DNA of 64,000 nt from contig NZ_JXST01000009.1 of NCBI RefSeq assembly GCF_000878195.1, positions 87,784 through 151,783 of the forward strand, in the 5' to 3' direction. Below, in pieces: positions 1 through 9,388 of this stretch. Below the pieces are notes generated by a model. The model did no database searches. It saw only the letters and a program-made list of their open reading frames with translations, and was not told the DNA's origin. Position 1 is the first letter of the stretch. Every line of letters begins with the position of its first letter. The DNA comes from Mycolicibacterium llatzerense (GTDB lineage Bacteria > Actinomycetota > Actinomycetes > Mycobacteriales > Mycobacteriaceae). Made by a program: the position numbers and the translations under genes.

Positions 1-348
1 GACCGCGATCCGTTCATCGACCGGTTCTCCGCCATGGTCCACGACGGCGGGATTTGGGCGCTGGGTGACATCTATCCGAAGTACCGGTGCGACTACGACC
101 TGCCGCGTCACTCCCCATCGGATGCGAGTTTCCCAGAGCCGTACAAGTACACCTACTGTGAGGACAAGGATCCATCGCTGTTGGTTCGCGGCGCCCGTAA
201 TGCGCCGCGGCCACCGGGTGACGACACTGCCGGTCCGCCGCCGGGATACGACCCTCACGCGGTGACCGACAAGACCCCGCACTACCCGGGTTACACCATT
301 GACACCCCATACGGCGGTCCAGTCATGCCGGTGCCTCTGCCGAATTGA
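1..348 (+). CDS. MCE family protein, C-terminal part (MceF-like, 5' truncated by window edge)
   Basis: Open from the first base and ends at TGA 346-348, so only about 115 C-terminal residues are visible. The piece is Pro/Gly-rich with two Cys residues (YRCDYD and YTYCED), typical of the extended C-terminus of Mce proteins, which build a cell-envelope lipid transport channel. Position is the main support: it is followed at once by two Mce-associated membrane proteins, the order seen after the last mce gene of mycobacterial mce operons, so MceF is the best guess. The MCE/MlaD domain itself lies outside the window. Confidence 0.7.
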   Translation, partial: DRDPFIDRFSAMVHDGGIWALGDIYPKYRCDYDLPRHSPSDASFPEPYKYTYCEDKDPSLLVRGARNAPRPPGDDTAGPPPGYDPHAVTDKTPHYPGYTIDTPYGGPVMPVPLPN

Positions 349-373
349 TGGGCCACGAGATACGCGAGAAGTG

Positions 374-1018
374 ATGAGTAAACGAACTGCCAGTGCGGAC
401 GTCTTCGAGCAGGTGCAGGACACGGAGACCGAAGCCGCCGAGGCGACCGATTTGTCGGTCGAGCCTGATGCCGAGGCCGCCGAGGTGACGGAGGCAGATG
501 CGGCCGCCGAGGCCACGGAATCGGCCGCGGCGACATCGAAGCGGAGGGTCGGTCTGGCCGCGCTGGTGTGCGCGTTGCTGTTCACGGTGTTGGTAGCGGC
601 GCTGGGATTTCTGGGTTGGCGGCAGTACGAGCAGTACCGGCTCACCGAAGCGAGCGAGGCTGGGTTGCAGGCGGCCAAGGACTATGCCGTGGTGCTGACG
701 ACGTTGGACGCCAAGAACATTGACGAGAACTACCGCAAGTCGCTCGACGGTGCCACCGGCGAGTTCAAGGATGCGTACAGCCAGGGCGCCAACCAGTTGC
801 GGCAGGTGCTGATCGACAACAGGGCATCGGGGACGGGCATCGTCGTCGCTGCGGCGGTGAAGTCGGCGACCCCCGACAAGGTCGAGGTGCTGCTGTTCGT
901 CGACCAGTCGATCACCAACGCGAACAACCCGAGCCCGCGTATCGACCGCAACCGCATCGATATGACCATGGAGCGCAACGGCGACCGATGGCTGGCCAGC
1001 AAGGTTGAAATCCTGTGA
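374..1018 (+). CDS. Mce-associated membrane protein (Mam-type)
   Basis: About 214 residues: an acidic Ala/Glu-rich cytoplasmic N-terminus (1-55), one transmembrane helix (about 58-80), then an exported NTF2/SnoaL-like domain. This is the Mam architecture of proteins encoded downstream of mceF and thought to stabilise Mce lipid transporters. ATG 374 is chosen; the frame is open further upstream into the preceding gene, but that extension lacks Mam character. GTG 371 is an in-frame alternative. The stop overlaps the next gene's start by 4 bases (GTGA), implying translational coupling. Confidence 0.85.
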   Translation: MSKRTASADVFEQVQDTETEAAEATDLSVEPDAEAAEVTEADAAAEATESAAATSKRRVGLAALVCALLFTVLVAALGFLGWRQYEQYRLTEASEAGLQAAKDYAVVLTTLDAKNIDENYRKSLDGATGEFKDAYSQGANQLRQVLIDNRASGTGIVVAAAVKSATPDKVEVLLFVDQSITNANNPSPRIDRNRIDMTMERNGDRWLASKVEIL

Positions 1019-1605
1019 CTACCAAGGAAGCTGACGTGCCCGAAGGCGTCGAACGCGTGGATTCGGAAGAGGCGCAACCCGAGCCCGCCGGACCCAAGAC
1101 CTACACCATTCGTCGCTCGATCTGTTGGGCTGTCGTGGCCGTGGTGATCGTACTGACCGCGGCCGCCGGCACCACGGGGTGGCTGGTTTTCGCCCAGCAC
1201 CAGCGCGACGCCGAAGCCGCGGGGGCGCTGGATGCGGCACGCAGCTATGCCGTTCTCCTGACCACCACCGATCAGAACGCCATCGACAAGAACTTCGCCG
1301 ATGTTCTCGGCGGTGCCACGGGCAAGTTCAAAGACACCTACAGCAAGGCCGCCGCGACCATGCGAAAGATGTTGATCGACAACAAGGTCAGCACAACGGG
1401 TGTCGTTGACGACGCGGCAGTCAAGGCCGTCCGCGGTGACGATGTCGACGTGCTGCTGACCGTGAAGCAGGACGTCACCAGCGCCGCGGTGAAAGACAAG
1501 AAGACCGACTACGTCAGTGTGTCCATGACGATGCGAAAGGTGGGGGATCGATGGCTCGCAGCCGACGTGATGCTCGCTGGGGCGGGCGGTAAGCGTGGCA
1601 ACTAG
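1015..1605 (+). CDS. Mce-associated membrane protein (second copy)
   Basis: 196 residues and paralogous to the preceding gene: charged N-terminus, one transmembrane helix at about residues 38-60, then an NTF2-like exported domain. Shared landmarks include a G-A-T-G-x-F-K-D stretch and a terminal G-D-R-W-L-A. Starts with GTG 1015 overlapping the upstream stop. Tandem Mam proteins after mceF are normal in mycobacteria. Its stop overlaps the next gene's GTG region (1595) by 11 bases, so all three belong to one transcript. Confidence 0.85.
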   Translation: MTTKEADVPEGVERVDSEEAQPEPAGPKTYTIRRSICWAVVAVVIVLTAAAGTTGWLVFAQHQRDAEAAGALDAARSYAVLLTTTDQNAIDKNFADVLGGATGKFKDTYSKAAATMRKMLIDNKVSTTGVVDDAAVKAVRGDDVDVLLTVKQDVTSAAVKDKKTDYVSVSMTMRKVGDRWLAADVMLAGAGGKRGN

Positions 1606-2401
1606 GGTCCGGGCGGCGCTCGCCGCATTAGGTGCAACAGTCGTCGCTACGACGTGTTTCACAGGTCTCCCGACCGCACACGCAGCGGTAGACAGCTTCT
1701 GCGCCCAACTGGGCGCGGTCTGGGACGGCGGCGCCTGCACCGCGGTGGTGAAGTCCCAGCGCGAAGCGGAAATGCTGCTGTCACTGCGGGTTCCGGTCGA
1801 GTTGATCGACAACCCGACCGCCGGGCCGGTGCTGCGTGACTACTACACGCGGCTGTTCAACGGCTGGCGCAACACCGGCAATACCACGCCGCGCGACAGC
1901 AGTGCCCGTGCCGACTACGAGATCATTCCCGGGCCCGGTGGCCTGCAGTCTGTGGTTGTCCACGAGATTTTCGAGCCGTTCGGGATACAGGCCAACAACG
2001 CCTACCGATCGTTCGTCTTCAACATGAATACCGGACAGCGGCTGTATCTTCCGGACCTGTTCCGGCCGGGAGTCAATGCCAATCAAGCGGTTTCAGCGGC
2101 CGCGGCGCCGATCTTGCCGCCGATCCTCGACGCGGTACCGCCGCCGCATACGCCGGGCACCTACCCCTTCACGGTGCCCGAGTTCCAGCCGGATAGTGCT
2201 GGCCCCGGCTACTCAGGCAATTACCGCGCCTTCGCACTCACCGGCGATTCATTGCGGCTCTACATGCCCGATCAACCGATGATGCGCGAAGAGCCCACTC
2301 CTCCGGGACAACGCGTCTGGTCAATGGATGGCGGCACCGTCGTCGCCAACATTCCGCTGGCCGCATTGGCCGGTCAGCTGAAGCCGCAGTACGGCGGCTG
2401 A
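1595..2401 (+). CDS. Secreted protein with RsiV/DUF3298-like C-terminal domain
   Basis: 268 residues with a Sec signal peptide (cleavage probably after T-A-H-A near residue 30), then a short Cys-containing segment (D-S-F-C and G-G-A-C-T) and a globular region resembling the DUF3298/RsiV fold, which in anti-sigma factor RsiV binds lysozyme. Comparable secreted proteins occur at the ends of mycobacterial mce operons; the function here is unknown. GTG 1595 overlaps the previous gene, so it is probably co-transcribed with mce. The domain call is from memory of family texture and should be treated as moderate. Confidence 0.65.
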   Translation: MATRVRAALAALGATVVATTCFTGLPTAHAAVDSFCAQLGAVWDGGACTAVVKSQREAEMLLSLRVPVELIDNPTAGPVLRDYYTRLFNGWRNTGNTTPRDSSARADYEIIPGPGGLQSVVVHEIFEPFGIQANNAYRSFVFNMNTGQRLYLPDLFRPGVNANQAVSAAAAPILPPILDAVPPPHTPGTYPFTVPEFQPDSAGPGYSGNYRAFALTGDSLRLYMPDQPMMREEPTPPGQRVWSMDGGTVVANIPLAALAGQLKPQYGG

Positions 2402-2403
2402 GG

Positions 2404-3564
2404 TCAGGTCTCAGACCGGTCGCCGGCCTCCGCCGTGGCGGGCGGGCAGGTCTCAAAGACGAACAGCTGACCACCGATTCGAATGGTGTCGCCGTCGTGG
2501 AGTTCAGCCGTGGCGCGGATCCGTTCGCCGTTGACATGGACTCCGTTGGCGGACCCGAGGTCGGTGATGATGTGAGTGGTGTCGGCGTTGTTGATGACGG
2601 CATGGTGCCGGCTCACCTTGTCGTCGGGCACGACGAGGTCATTGTCGGGATGCCGTCCGATGCGGGTGGCCGACCCCTTGAGTTGATGAACGTGATCACG
2701 CACGTCGCGTAGGACAGCGGTGACGCGGCTTATCAGGGTGGTCGCGTCGGGTTCGAAGGCGATGATTGTCTGGGCGGCGGCCTGCGCATTTCGTTGTACG
2801 TCGAGCGGTTCCTGTCGCAGGATTTGTTCATACAAGGTGCGCAGTGCTGGCGCGGGGTCGATGCCGAGGTCATCGGACAACGCGGTCTTGAGCCGGTGGT
2901 AGGTGTCCAGCGCATCGGATTGGCGGTCGGTGAGGTAGTAGGCCGTGACCAGCTGAGCCCACAGCGGTTCGCGGTAGGGATGCTCGCCGACCAGGGTTTC
3001 GAGCTCCCGAACGATGGTATGAGCGCGGCCGCAGGCGATTTCGGCTTGGGCGCGCGCGGTGTGCGCCAGGATCTTGTCCTCGGCCAACTCACTGCGCAAC
3101 ACATCGGTGAACGCAAAGTCGCGGAGGTCGTCGAGGACGGGGCCACGCCATTGACGCAGTGCGGCGGTGAGGTGAGTGCTGGCCGATTCGAAGTGTCCGG
3201 CGGCCACGGCGTTGATCCCGGCTTGTTGCTCAGCGGCGAACCGCGCCAGATCACTTTGTTCGGTGGTGATTTCGAGTCGGTAGCCATTGGGTGCGGTGGA
3301 CACGACGGCGTGCGCGTCGACGCCGGCCTGGGTGATGATGCGGCGCAGATTCGACACGTACGCACTCACCGAGATCCGTGCGGCAGCCGGCGGTTCGTCT
3401 GCCCAAATGGCTGTGATCAGATCAGCGGCGCTGACCGCGCGGTTGGCGTTCGCGATCAACATGGCGAGCACCGCGCGCTGTTTTGGCGTGCCAACCTGAA
3501 TCGGTGTGGACCCGACGCTCACCTGCAGTGGACCCAGCACACCGAACTGGATTTCGTGTCGCAC
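2404..3564 (-). CDS. EmbR-like transcriptional regulator (SARP/BTAD with C-terminal FHA domain)
   Basis: 386 residues in the EmbR order: OmpR/PhoB-type winged helix (1-95), bacterial transcriptional activation domain (about 100-250), and a C-terminal FHA phosphothreonine-binding domain (about 295-370) with S-R-H-H-A and G-S-A-N-G-V. EmbR of M. tuberculosis is phosphorylated by Ser/Thr kinases such as PknH and regulates arabinosyltransferase genes. No emb genes lie nearby, so the target is unknown and the symbol is left blank. Starts at GTG 3564; converges on the mce operon with a 2-base gap. Confidence 0.85.
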   Translation of the reverse strand: MRHEIQFGVLGPLQVSVGSTPIQVGTPKQRAVLAMLIANANRAVSAADLITAIWADEPPAAARISVSAYVSNLRRIITQAGVDAHAVVSTAPNGYRLEITTEQSDLARFAAEQQAGINAVAAGHFESASTHLTAALRQWRGPVLDDLRDFAFTDVLRSELAEDKILAHTARAQAEIACGRAHTIVRELETLVGEHPYREPLWAQLVTAYYLTDRQSDALDTYHRLKTALSDDLGIDPAPALRTLYEQILRQEPLDVQRNAQAAAQTIIAFEPDATTLISRVTAVLRDVRDHVHQLKGSATRIGRHPDNDLVVPDDKVSRHHAVINNADTTHIITDLGSANGVHVNGERIRATAELHDGDTIRIGGQLFVFETCPPATAEAGDRSET

Positions 3565-4011
3565 GGGTAAAGCGTTCCATACCCAGCTGACTCAGGCCGG
3601 GCGATTCAGGCACACAACCGCGGCACCGTACGGAGCCTGCTGACGCCATCGGATCAGAACGATTCGAAACATCGCATGGAAGTGCCTGGACCGCTGACTT
3701 CCTGCAGGTCGGAACGGGTCCCGTCGGTGGCGCTGCCGCAGCGTGGACGATGTCGCGACGTCTGGGACACACCCGATTTGGCCGATCGTGAGTGTTACGT
3801 TGCGGGCCGTTACGCAGGCCTGCAAGGGAAGATGGATGGTATCGGCACCCGCACGCGGTTCTGGCGCGCTCCGCTCGAGCAGCGCGCCCACAGTAGTTCG
3901 TCCGCGCGACGCGGTCAGTGCTGAACGCCACCGACGCGATCGCCGTGAGGTGGCCCGCGCCACGCTGCTGGCGGCATTGCCCGTCCTGAGCCTGATCGCC
4001 GTGGTGGTCGG
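3565..4011. other. Gap without a supported gene
   Basis: About 450 bases between the EmbR-like regulator and a peptidase remnant. Frames are open in places but short and without recognisable domains. A hydrophobic stretch at about 3955-4020 (A-T-L-L-A-A-L-P-V-L-S-L-I-A-V-V-V) continues out of frame into the M20-like fragment, so part of the gap may be decayed coding sequence. Confidence 0.4.
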
Positions 4012-4206
4012 TTGGGAGGCCGCGGTGCGGCGTTCAACGACACGATCCGCTTTCGCCACGTCGTCATACCCGCGGTCACCTTCGGCCCCGGCGACGACGG
4101 ATGGGCGGTCTATGACGAGAGTATCGGCATCGACACCATGGTCACTGCGGTACAGGTGCTCGAAGCTGCTGTGCGGGAGTACTTTTCGGTCGCCGGCCTC
4201 GCTTAG
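4012..4206 (+). pseudogene. Probable C-terminal remnant of an M20-family metallopeptidase/amidohydrolase
   Basis: A 64-residue stretch reading A-F-N-D-T-I-R-F, then I-P-A-V-T-F-G-P-G-D, then Y-D-E-S-I resembles the last segment of M20 peptidases, where a glycine-rich strand precedes the final metal-site helix. No catalytic N-terminal domain is present upstream in any frame. It ends at TAG 4204-4206, overlapping the stop of the convergent LysR gene by 2 bases. Decay is inferred from absence of the rest; the family call is from memory. Confidence 0.4.
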
Positions 4207-5102
4207 TGCGACGCCAGGTGTTCGTGGACGCAGGCAATGAACGCCTGGCACGCCGCCGAACGCAGGTGCGATTGCGGTGCGACGAGATGCACCCGGCGCT
4301 GCATCTCGACGCCGGTGACGGGACGCAGCGCCAGGCTGGCATCGGTGTCGGCGCGGGTGCGTGCCACCGACTCGGGCAGCAGCGCCACGCCGAGGTTCTG
4401 ACGAACGAAGTGGACAACTTCATCGACGCGGGTGACTTCGAAGGCCACGCGTCGCGGTACCTCGGCGAAACCTCGGTCGGTTTCGTGGCGCAGGCCGTAT
4501 CCGGGCGGAAAGTCGATGAACGGCAATGCCGCGAGCTCGGTGACCGATACCGTTCGGTGTTTGGCCAACGGGTGATCGCAGGGGATGACCGCGATCAACG
4601 ACTCGGTGAACAGGTGCGTGAAACTCAGCTGATCGGCTGCCCTGGAGACGTTGGAGCCGACGATGGCCGCGTCCAGCTTGCGGTCGCGGGTGGCGGTCAG
4701 CAGCACGTCGCTGCCACCACTGCGCAGCGTCACGCTGACATCGGGGTAGCGGGAGTGGAATGTCGCCATCAGCGTTGCGACGTCAAGGCTTTCGGAGGGG
4801 ACCTCCATCATGCCGACCGTGAGGCGTCCGGTGACGATGCCGCTGAGTGCTTGGGCATCGACTTTGATCTGGTCGAGTCCGGCGACCACCTGGTGCATCA
4901 GCGGCAGGAGTGCCTCGCCCGCCGGGGTCAGCGAGACCGACCGCGTCGTGCGTTCGAAGAGTGTCACGCCGAGCTCTTCCTCGAACTTCCGGACCTGCTG
5001 GCTGAGCGCCGATTGCACGACGAAGGAACTTTCGGCGGCCTTCGTGAAGCTCTTGGCCTCGGCCAGGGCAACCACATAGTGCAACTGCTGCAGATTCATC
5101 AT
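4203..5102 (-). CDS. LysR-family transcriptional regulator
   Basis: 299 residues, normal for LysR. N-terminal winged helix (residues 1-60) includes the family pattern A-E-A-K-S-F-T-K-A-A and S-A-L-S-Q-Q-V-R-K-F-E, followed by a linker helix and a two-lobed effector-binding domain. It diverges from the phosphoesterase/ABC transporter operon (first gene at 5177) across about 74 bases, the usual LysR arrangement, so it probably controls that operon and itself. The co-inducer is unknown. Confidence 0.9.
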   Translation of the reverse strand: MMNLQQLHYVVALAEAKSFTKAAESSFVVQSALSQQVRKFEEELGVTLFERTTRSVSLTPAGEALLPLMHQVVAGLDQIKVDAQALSGIVTGRLTVGMMEVPSESLDVATLMATFHSRYPDVSVTLRSGGSDVLLTATRDRKLDAAIVGSNVSRAADQLSFTHLFTESLIAVIPCDHPLAKHRTVSVTELAALPFIDFPPGYGLRHETDRGFAEVPRRVAFEVTRVDEVVHFVRQNLGVALLPESVARTRADTDASLALRPVTGVEMQRRVHLVAPQSHLRSAACQAFIACVHEHLASH

Positions 5103-5176
5103 TCTTCACTTTCGGTGATCAATCGCATCATATCTATTCGTTGGACTCCTAGGTGAGTAGCCGAGAGGATGGGTCG

Positions 5177-7513
5177 ATGTCGCGTGCGATTCCGCTTCGT
5201 CCTCAAGGTCCGTTGGCTAGCAATGACTGCTCGGTGGCAGCAGTGCGGGACGCCATCACCGCCGAATTCGACGAGCTGCCTTTCCTCGGCGAACTGCAGT
5301 GCTCACACGCCACGGTGGTCGCCGGCGCACTGGAAGAAATCGTCTTCACCTACACCGTCGGGCGGTCGGGTATCGCCGACAGCGGCTGGCTCAAACTGTG
5401 CTTCCGCTATTACTCCGACTGGGACCTGCAGACCACCGATCCTGCCGCCCGCGACTATGCGAGCGCGGAGCTGGTCAGCCGGTCACTGGTAGGACGTGCG
5501 TCCGAGGCAGGCGCCGCCACGGTGCAGCAGTTGGCCGTTCGCTACGACGTCAAGGGCGGTGAGCGGCCGTTCCAGAAGTCGCTGCTGATCCACGCCGTCG
5601 ACGGCTACCTGCGTCCCGGTGATGTGATCGAGATCCGGCTGGGGGACCGGCGATTCGGAGGTCCCGGTACCCGCACGCAAACCTTCGTCGAGGACGAGTT
5701 CGAGGTCCATCTGTTCGTCGATCCGTTGGGGACCTCGCGAATGGCCCGCGCCGGCGTCAATCGGCTCGCCGTGGTGCCCGGTGCACCGGAGCGCGTGGTC
5801 GTCCACGGCCCGCGCGTCGTGCGCAGCGACAGCGAGGCGGTGACCCTGCGCGCACACTTGCAGGACCGCTGGGGAAATACCTGCGCGGGTATCGCCACCG
5901 AACTGTGGGCCCAGGTTGACGGCACCACCGTGGCCCGGGCGAGCACGCCGCACACCGGTTGGGTGAGCGCGTCTCTCGCGATGCCCGCGCACGCTGCGCA
6001 CATCCGGGTCCTCGCTGACACCGAGGCGGATGTGTCGCCAGGGGAGACCAGGCTCGACGTTGTCGACGACTTGCCCGGACCCCGTGGCTTCTTCTGCGAC
6101 CTGCACGTGCATTCCAACGACACCGTCGGCACCCAGGACACCGACTGGAACCTGCGCTATGCCCGCGATATCGGGGCACTCGACGTTGTGGGCTACACCG
6201 CCAACGATTTTCAGATCACTGACGATGCCTGGATCGACGTGGTCGCCGCCTGCCGGGCCATCTCGAACGAGGGCAGTCTCGTCTGCTTCCCGGGCGTCGA
6301 ATGGTGCGGCACCGCAGGTGTCGGCGGCGATCACAACGTCGTCTTTCTCGGCGAGGACACCACGCTCGCGCGTTCGCTGGAGTGGCACCAGGGGATGGCG
6401 AGCACCGTGCCGACGCCCCAAACCTGGCCCATCACCGAGCTTTACGCCGCGTACGAAAAGGACCCGGATTCCTATCTGCTGATTCCGCACGTGGGTGGCC
6501 GGCGCGCGATCCTGGACTGGCACCACCCCGAGCTGGAACGGCTGATCGAGGTGCACTCGACCTGGGGCAGCAGCCCGTGGTTCCTGGAGGATGCACTGGC
6601 CCGCGGACTTCGCCTGGGTGCCAGTGCGGCCAGTGACGAACACCGTGGCCGACCCGGCGGCGGCGCACCAGGAGCGAACATCTTCGGCGGATTCGGCGGT
6701 CTCACCGGGGTTCTTGCGCCGGCGCTGACCAACGCGGAGGTGGGCCGCGGTTTGCGTGCGCGCCGGACCTGGGCCACCACCGGAGCGCGCGCGGTGGCGC
6801 TGTTGCGCAGCGGGGATGCCTGGATGGGCGACGAGATCGACACGGAAGCAGACGAATTGAGCGTCAACTACGCGCTCTATGGAACTGCGGGCTGGGACGA
6901 GATCGCAATCTATGACAGCGCCGGGCGAGTCTGGCAGCGCGATCTGCATGCCGAGACCGGGTTGTCGAACGAGCTCGTTCGGATCCGGTGGGGTGGAGCG
7001 CGTCACCGCGATCGCTACCGGTGGGCGACCTGGTCGGGTCAGCTGCGGGTCGCAGGAACCGAGGTATCGAACGTAACACCATGGGCAGCAACACATCCTG
7101 AGCAATCATTCGAGTTTTCCGGTGACACGGTGAACTGGCGGACCACGACGTACGGCTCGGATATCGGCATCGTCGTCCGGTTGGCCGATCTCGCTGCGGC
7201 CCGCTTCCACCTCCAGGCTTCGGCGCATGAGGACGACCTCGACGTCGACCGCGAATTCTCGGGCGCTGAGCTGATCCGCGATGGTCATGTTGAAACCGCC
7301 GTGGGAGGCCTCAACTTACGGGTACGTGCTGAACGCGTGGCTGAGTTCTCAGCGCTCCCCACCACGGTGACCGGCGACCTCGTCTTCGATCTGCCGCAGG
7401 GCACCAGCGCGACGTACGTGCGCGCCACGCAGTCGGACGGCCATCAGGTTTGGACCAGTCCGCTGTTCGTCACTCGTTCGAGCGGCCAGCCGCGATGTCC
7501 GGCGACGGCCTGA
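5177..7513 (+). CDS. PHP-type metal-dependent phosphoesterase (DUF3604-like), large
   Basis: About 778 residues. A beta-rich N-terminal region (1-300) precedes a PHP-like metal-binding core: C-D-L-H-V-H-S-N-D (H-x-H), I-P-H-V-G-G, I-E-V-H-S and A-S-D-E-H, which supply the expected His/Asp ligands. A C-terminal beta domain follows. PHP-family proteins hydrolyse phosphoesters; the substrate is unknown. ATG 5177 is preferred because AGAGGA sits about 8 bases upstream; GTG 5153 is in frame but lacks such a site. First gene of an operon with an SsuABC-like importer and a calcineurin-like phosphatase. No signal peptide, so cytoplasmic. Confidence 0.75.
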   Translation: MSRAIPLRPQGPLASNDCSVAAVRDAITAEFDELPFLGELQCSHATVVAGALEEIVFTYTVGRSGIADSGWLKLCFRYYSDWDLQTTDPAARDYASAELVSRSLVGRASEAGAATVQQLAVRYDVKGGERPFQKSLLIHAVDGYLRPGDVIEIRLGDRRFGGPGTRTQTFVEDEFEVHLFVDPLGTSRMARAGVNRLAVVPGAPERVVVHGPRVVRSDSEAVTLRAHLQDRWGNTCAGIATELWAQVDGTTVARASTPHTGWVSASLAMPAHAAHIRVLADTEADVSPGETRLDVVDDLPGPRGFFCDLHVHSNDTVGTQDTDWNLRYARDIGALDVVGYTANDFQITDDAWIDVVAACRAISNEGSLVCFPGVEWCGTAGVGGDHNVVFLGEDTTLARSLEWHQGMASTVPTPQTWPITELYAAYEKDPDSYLLIPHVGGRRAILDWHHPELERLIEVHSTWGSSPWFLEDALARGLRLGASAASDEHRGRPGGGAPGANIFGGFGGLTGVLAPALTNAEVGRGLRARRTWATTGARAVALLRSGDAWMGDEIDTEADELSVNYALYGTAGWDEIAIYDSAGRVWQRDLHAETGLSNELVRIRWGGARHRDRYRWATWSGQLRVAGTEVSNVTPWAATHPEQSFEFSGDTVNWRTTTYGSDIGIVVRLADLAAARFHLQASAHEDDLDVDREFSGAELIRDGHVETAVGGLNLRVRAERVAEFSALPTTVTGDLVFDLPQGTSATYVRATQSDGHQVWTSPLFVTRSSGQPRCPATA

Positions 7514-7553
7514 CATTGCACCCCACCCTGCTCGTCCGAAACCAAGGAAAACT

Positions 7554-8582
7554 GTGTTCTCTCATCGATATCTCACCAAGCTGATTGCGCTGGGTGCTGC
7601 GGTAGGCGCCATCGCGGCGGTGACCGGATGCTCGCCATCGACCCAGTCGGCGTCGTCTGCGCCCGTGCCCCTGCGACTGGGCTACCTGACTCGCATCACG
7701 CACGCGCCGGCGCTCGTCGGCATCAATGACGGATTGTTCGCCCGGGAACTCGGGCCCGGAATCACCTTCACCGCGCAACCGTTCAGCGCCGGGACCGAGG
7801 AGATCACGGCGCTGTTGTCCGGCCATCTCGACGCGGCCTATGTGGGGCCCAATCCCGCCTTCAACGCCTGGCAGAAATCGAAGGGCCAAGCCATCAAGCT
7901 CATTTCGGGAGCCGCGAGTGGAGGTACCTCGATGGTCGTACAACCGGGCATCACCTCAGCCCAGGATCTCAGGGGCAAGACGGTCGCCGACCCGGCGCTC
8001 GGCGGCACCCAGGACGTCAGTCTCCGAGACTGGCTTGCGAAGAACGGATTGCAGACCAACACGCAAGGCGGGGGTGATGTATCGGTCAAGCCGACCAACC
8101 CCGAATCGGCCATCGTCCAGCAGTTCGTCAGCAAGCAGATCGCCGGCGCGCTGGATTCCGCGCCGTTCGATATTCAGATGATCAAGGCCGGCGGCGTGCG
8201 GCTGTGGTCGGACCCGAACACCATCACCGTGCTCGTCGTGCGCCAGGACTTTCTCGCGGCACATCCAGACGCCGTGGCGGGGCTGTTGCGCGGCCAGGTC
8301 CAGGCCAACGACAAGATTGCCGCGGATTCCGCATCAGCGGCCCAGTCCGCCAACGCCGCGCTTGCGAAAGTCCTTGGCAAGGGCCTGGATCCGGGCGTCT
8401 TGACGGAGTCGTTCAAGGAGACGACGTTCTCCAACGATCCCGGGATCGCGTCGTTGCGTGACCAGGTGAGCAAGGCCGTCGCAATCGGTCTGTTGCAGCC
8501 GCTCGACATCAACGGCCTGTTCGATCCGGCTCCGCTCAACGCGGTGCTCTCCGCGGCGGGCAAGCCGGCGGTAGCGGCGTGA
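7554..8582 (+). CDS. ABC transporter substrate-binding lipoprotein (SsuA/TauA/NMT1-like)
   Basis: 342 residues with a lipoprotein signal peptide (lipobox V-T-G-C at about residues 22-25) and a periplasmic-binding fold of the nitrate/sulfonate/taurine family: L-R-L-G-Y near the mature N-terminus, and G-P-N-P-A-F and S-G-A-A-S-G-G in the ligand cleft. GTG 7554 is preceded by AAGGAAA. It overlaps the ATPase gene by 4 bases (GTGA), so the two are coupled. The ligand is not predictable; flanking phosphoesterases suggest a phosphorus-containing ester rather than a simple sulfonate. Confidence 0.9.
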   Translation: MFSHRYLTKLIALGAAVGAIAAVTGCSPSTQSASSAPVPLRLGYLTRITHAPALVGINDGLFARELGPGITFTAQPFSAGTEEITALLSGHLDAAYVGPNPAFNAWQKSKGQAIKLISGAASGGTSMVVQPGITSAQDLRGKTVADPALGGTQDVSLRDWLAKNGLQTNTQGGGDVSVKPTNPESAIVQQFVSKQIAGALDSAPFDIQMIKAGGVRLWSDPNTITVLVVRQDFLAAHPDAVAGLLRGQVQANDKIAADSASAAQSANAALAKVLGKGLDPGVLTESFKETTFSNDPGIASLRDQVSKAVAIGLLQPLDINGLFDPAPLNAVLSAAGKPAVAA

Positions 8583-9388
8583 CCCGCTGCGCGCAGCCCG
8601 GTGAGTTCCTCGTGACAGTTCCTCCGCCGCCTCCGGCACCGCGGGTGGCGTTGGAACTTGCCGAGGTGACCAAGCGCTACGGAAAGGGCCGCACGGCGGT
8701 AGCGGCCTTGGACACCATCAGTCTGACCGTCGCCGAGGGCGAATTCGTCTGTCTGGTGGGTAGTTCCGGTTGCGGCAAGAGCACGCTGCTGTCGATCATC
8801 GCCGGTCTGGATGCACCCTCGAGCGGAGCGGTCGAGAACTATGGCCGCCGGGTCGCGTTGATGTTCCAGGAGCCGGCGTTGTTCCCGTGGCTGACTGCCG
8901 CAGCCAACGTCGATCTGGCCCTGAAGGCACGCGCGGTACCGCGGGGTGTGCGTCGTGAACGCGTGGCACGACTGCTGGCCACAGTCGGATTGAGTGATTT
9001 CGCGGACAAGCGTCCACATCAGTTGTCCGGCGGGATGCGGCAGCGGGTTGCCCTGGCCCGCGCGCTCGCTCAGGACGCCGACGTGCTGCTGATGGACGAG
9101 CCCTTCGGTGCGCTGGATGCGCTGACCCGTGACCTGCTGCACGAGGAACTTGAGCGGATCGTCGAATCACGCGGATTGACCGTCGTTTTCGTGACTCACA
9201 ACGTGCGGGAGGCCGTTCGCCTGGCGGACCGGGTGATTCTGCTGGGTTCCCGTCCAGGTCGCATCGTCGAAGAATTCCCCGTCCCGGTACCCCGCCCTCG
9301 TCAGATCAATACCGCGGACGTCGCGGAGTTGGCCGCGCACATCACCGCCCGGCTGCATGAGGAAGGAAACGGTCGTCGTGGTCAGTAG
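8579..9388 (+). CDS. ABC transporter ATP-binding protein (SsuB/TauB-like)
   Basis: 269 residues with all nucleotide-binding motifs: Walker A G-S-S-G-C-G-K-S-T, Q-loop F-Q-E-P-A-L, signature L-S-G-G-M-R-Q-R, Walker B L-L-M-D-E-P-F, and H-loop V-T-H-N. It energises the importer formed with the adjacent binding protein and permease. Starts at GTG 8579 overlapping the upstream stop; GTG 8612 is a later in-frame option that would remove 11 residues without homology. Confidence 0.93.
   Translation: MTRCAQPGEFLVTVPPPPPAPRVALELAEVTKRYGKGRTAVAALDTISLTVAEGEFVCLVGSSGCGKSTLLSIIAGLDAPSSGAVENYGRRVALMFQEPALFPWLTAAANVDLALKARAVPRGVRRERVARLLATVGLSDFADKRPHQLSGGMRQRVALARALAQDADVLLMDEPFGALDALTRDLLHEELERIVESRGLTVVFVTHNVREAVRLADRVILLGSRPGRIVEEFPVPVPRPRQINTADVAELAAHITARLHEEGNGRRGQ

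Noticed and set aside
730..1812. Minus-strand 360-codon frame over the Mam genes
   Set aside because: Shadow of two well-supported plus-strand genes.
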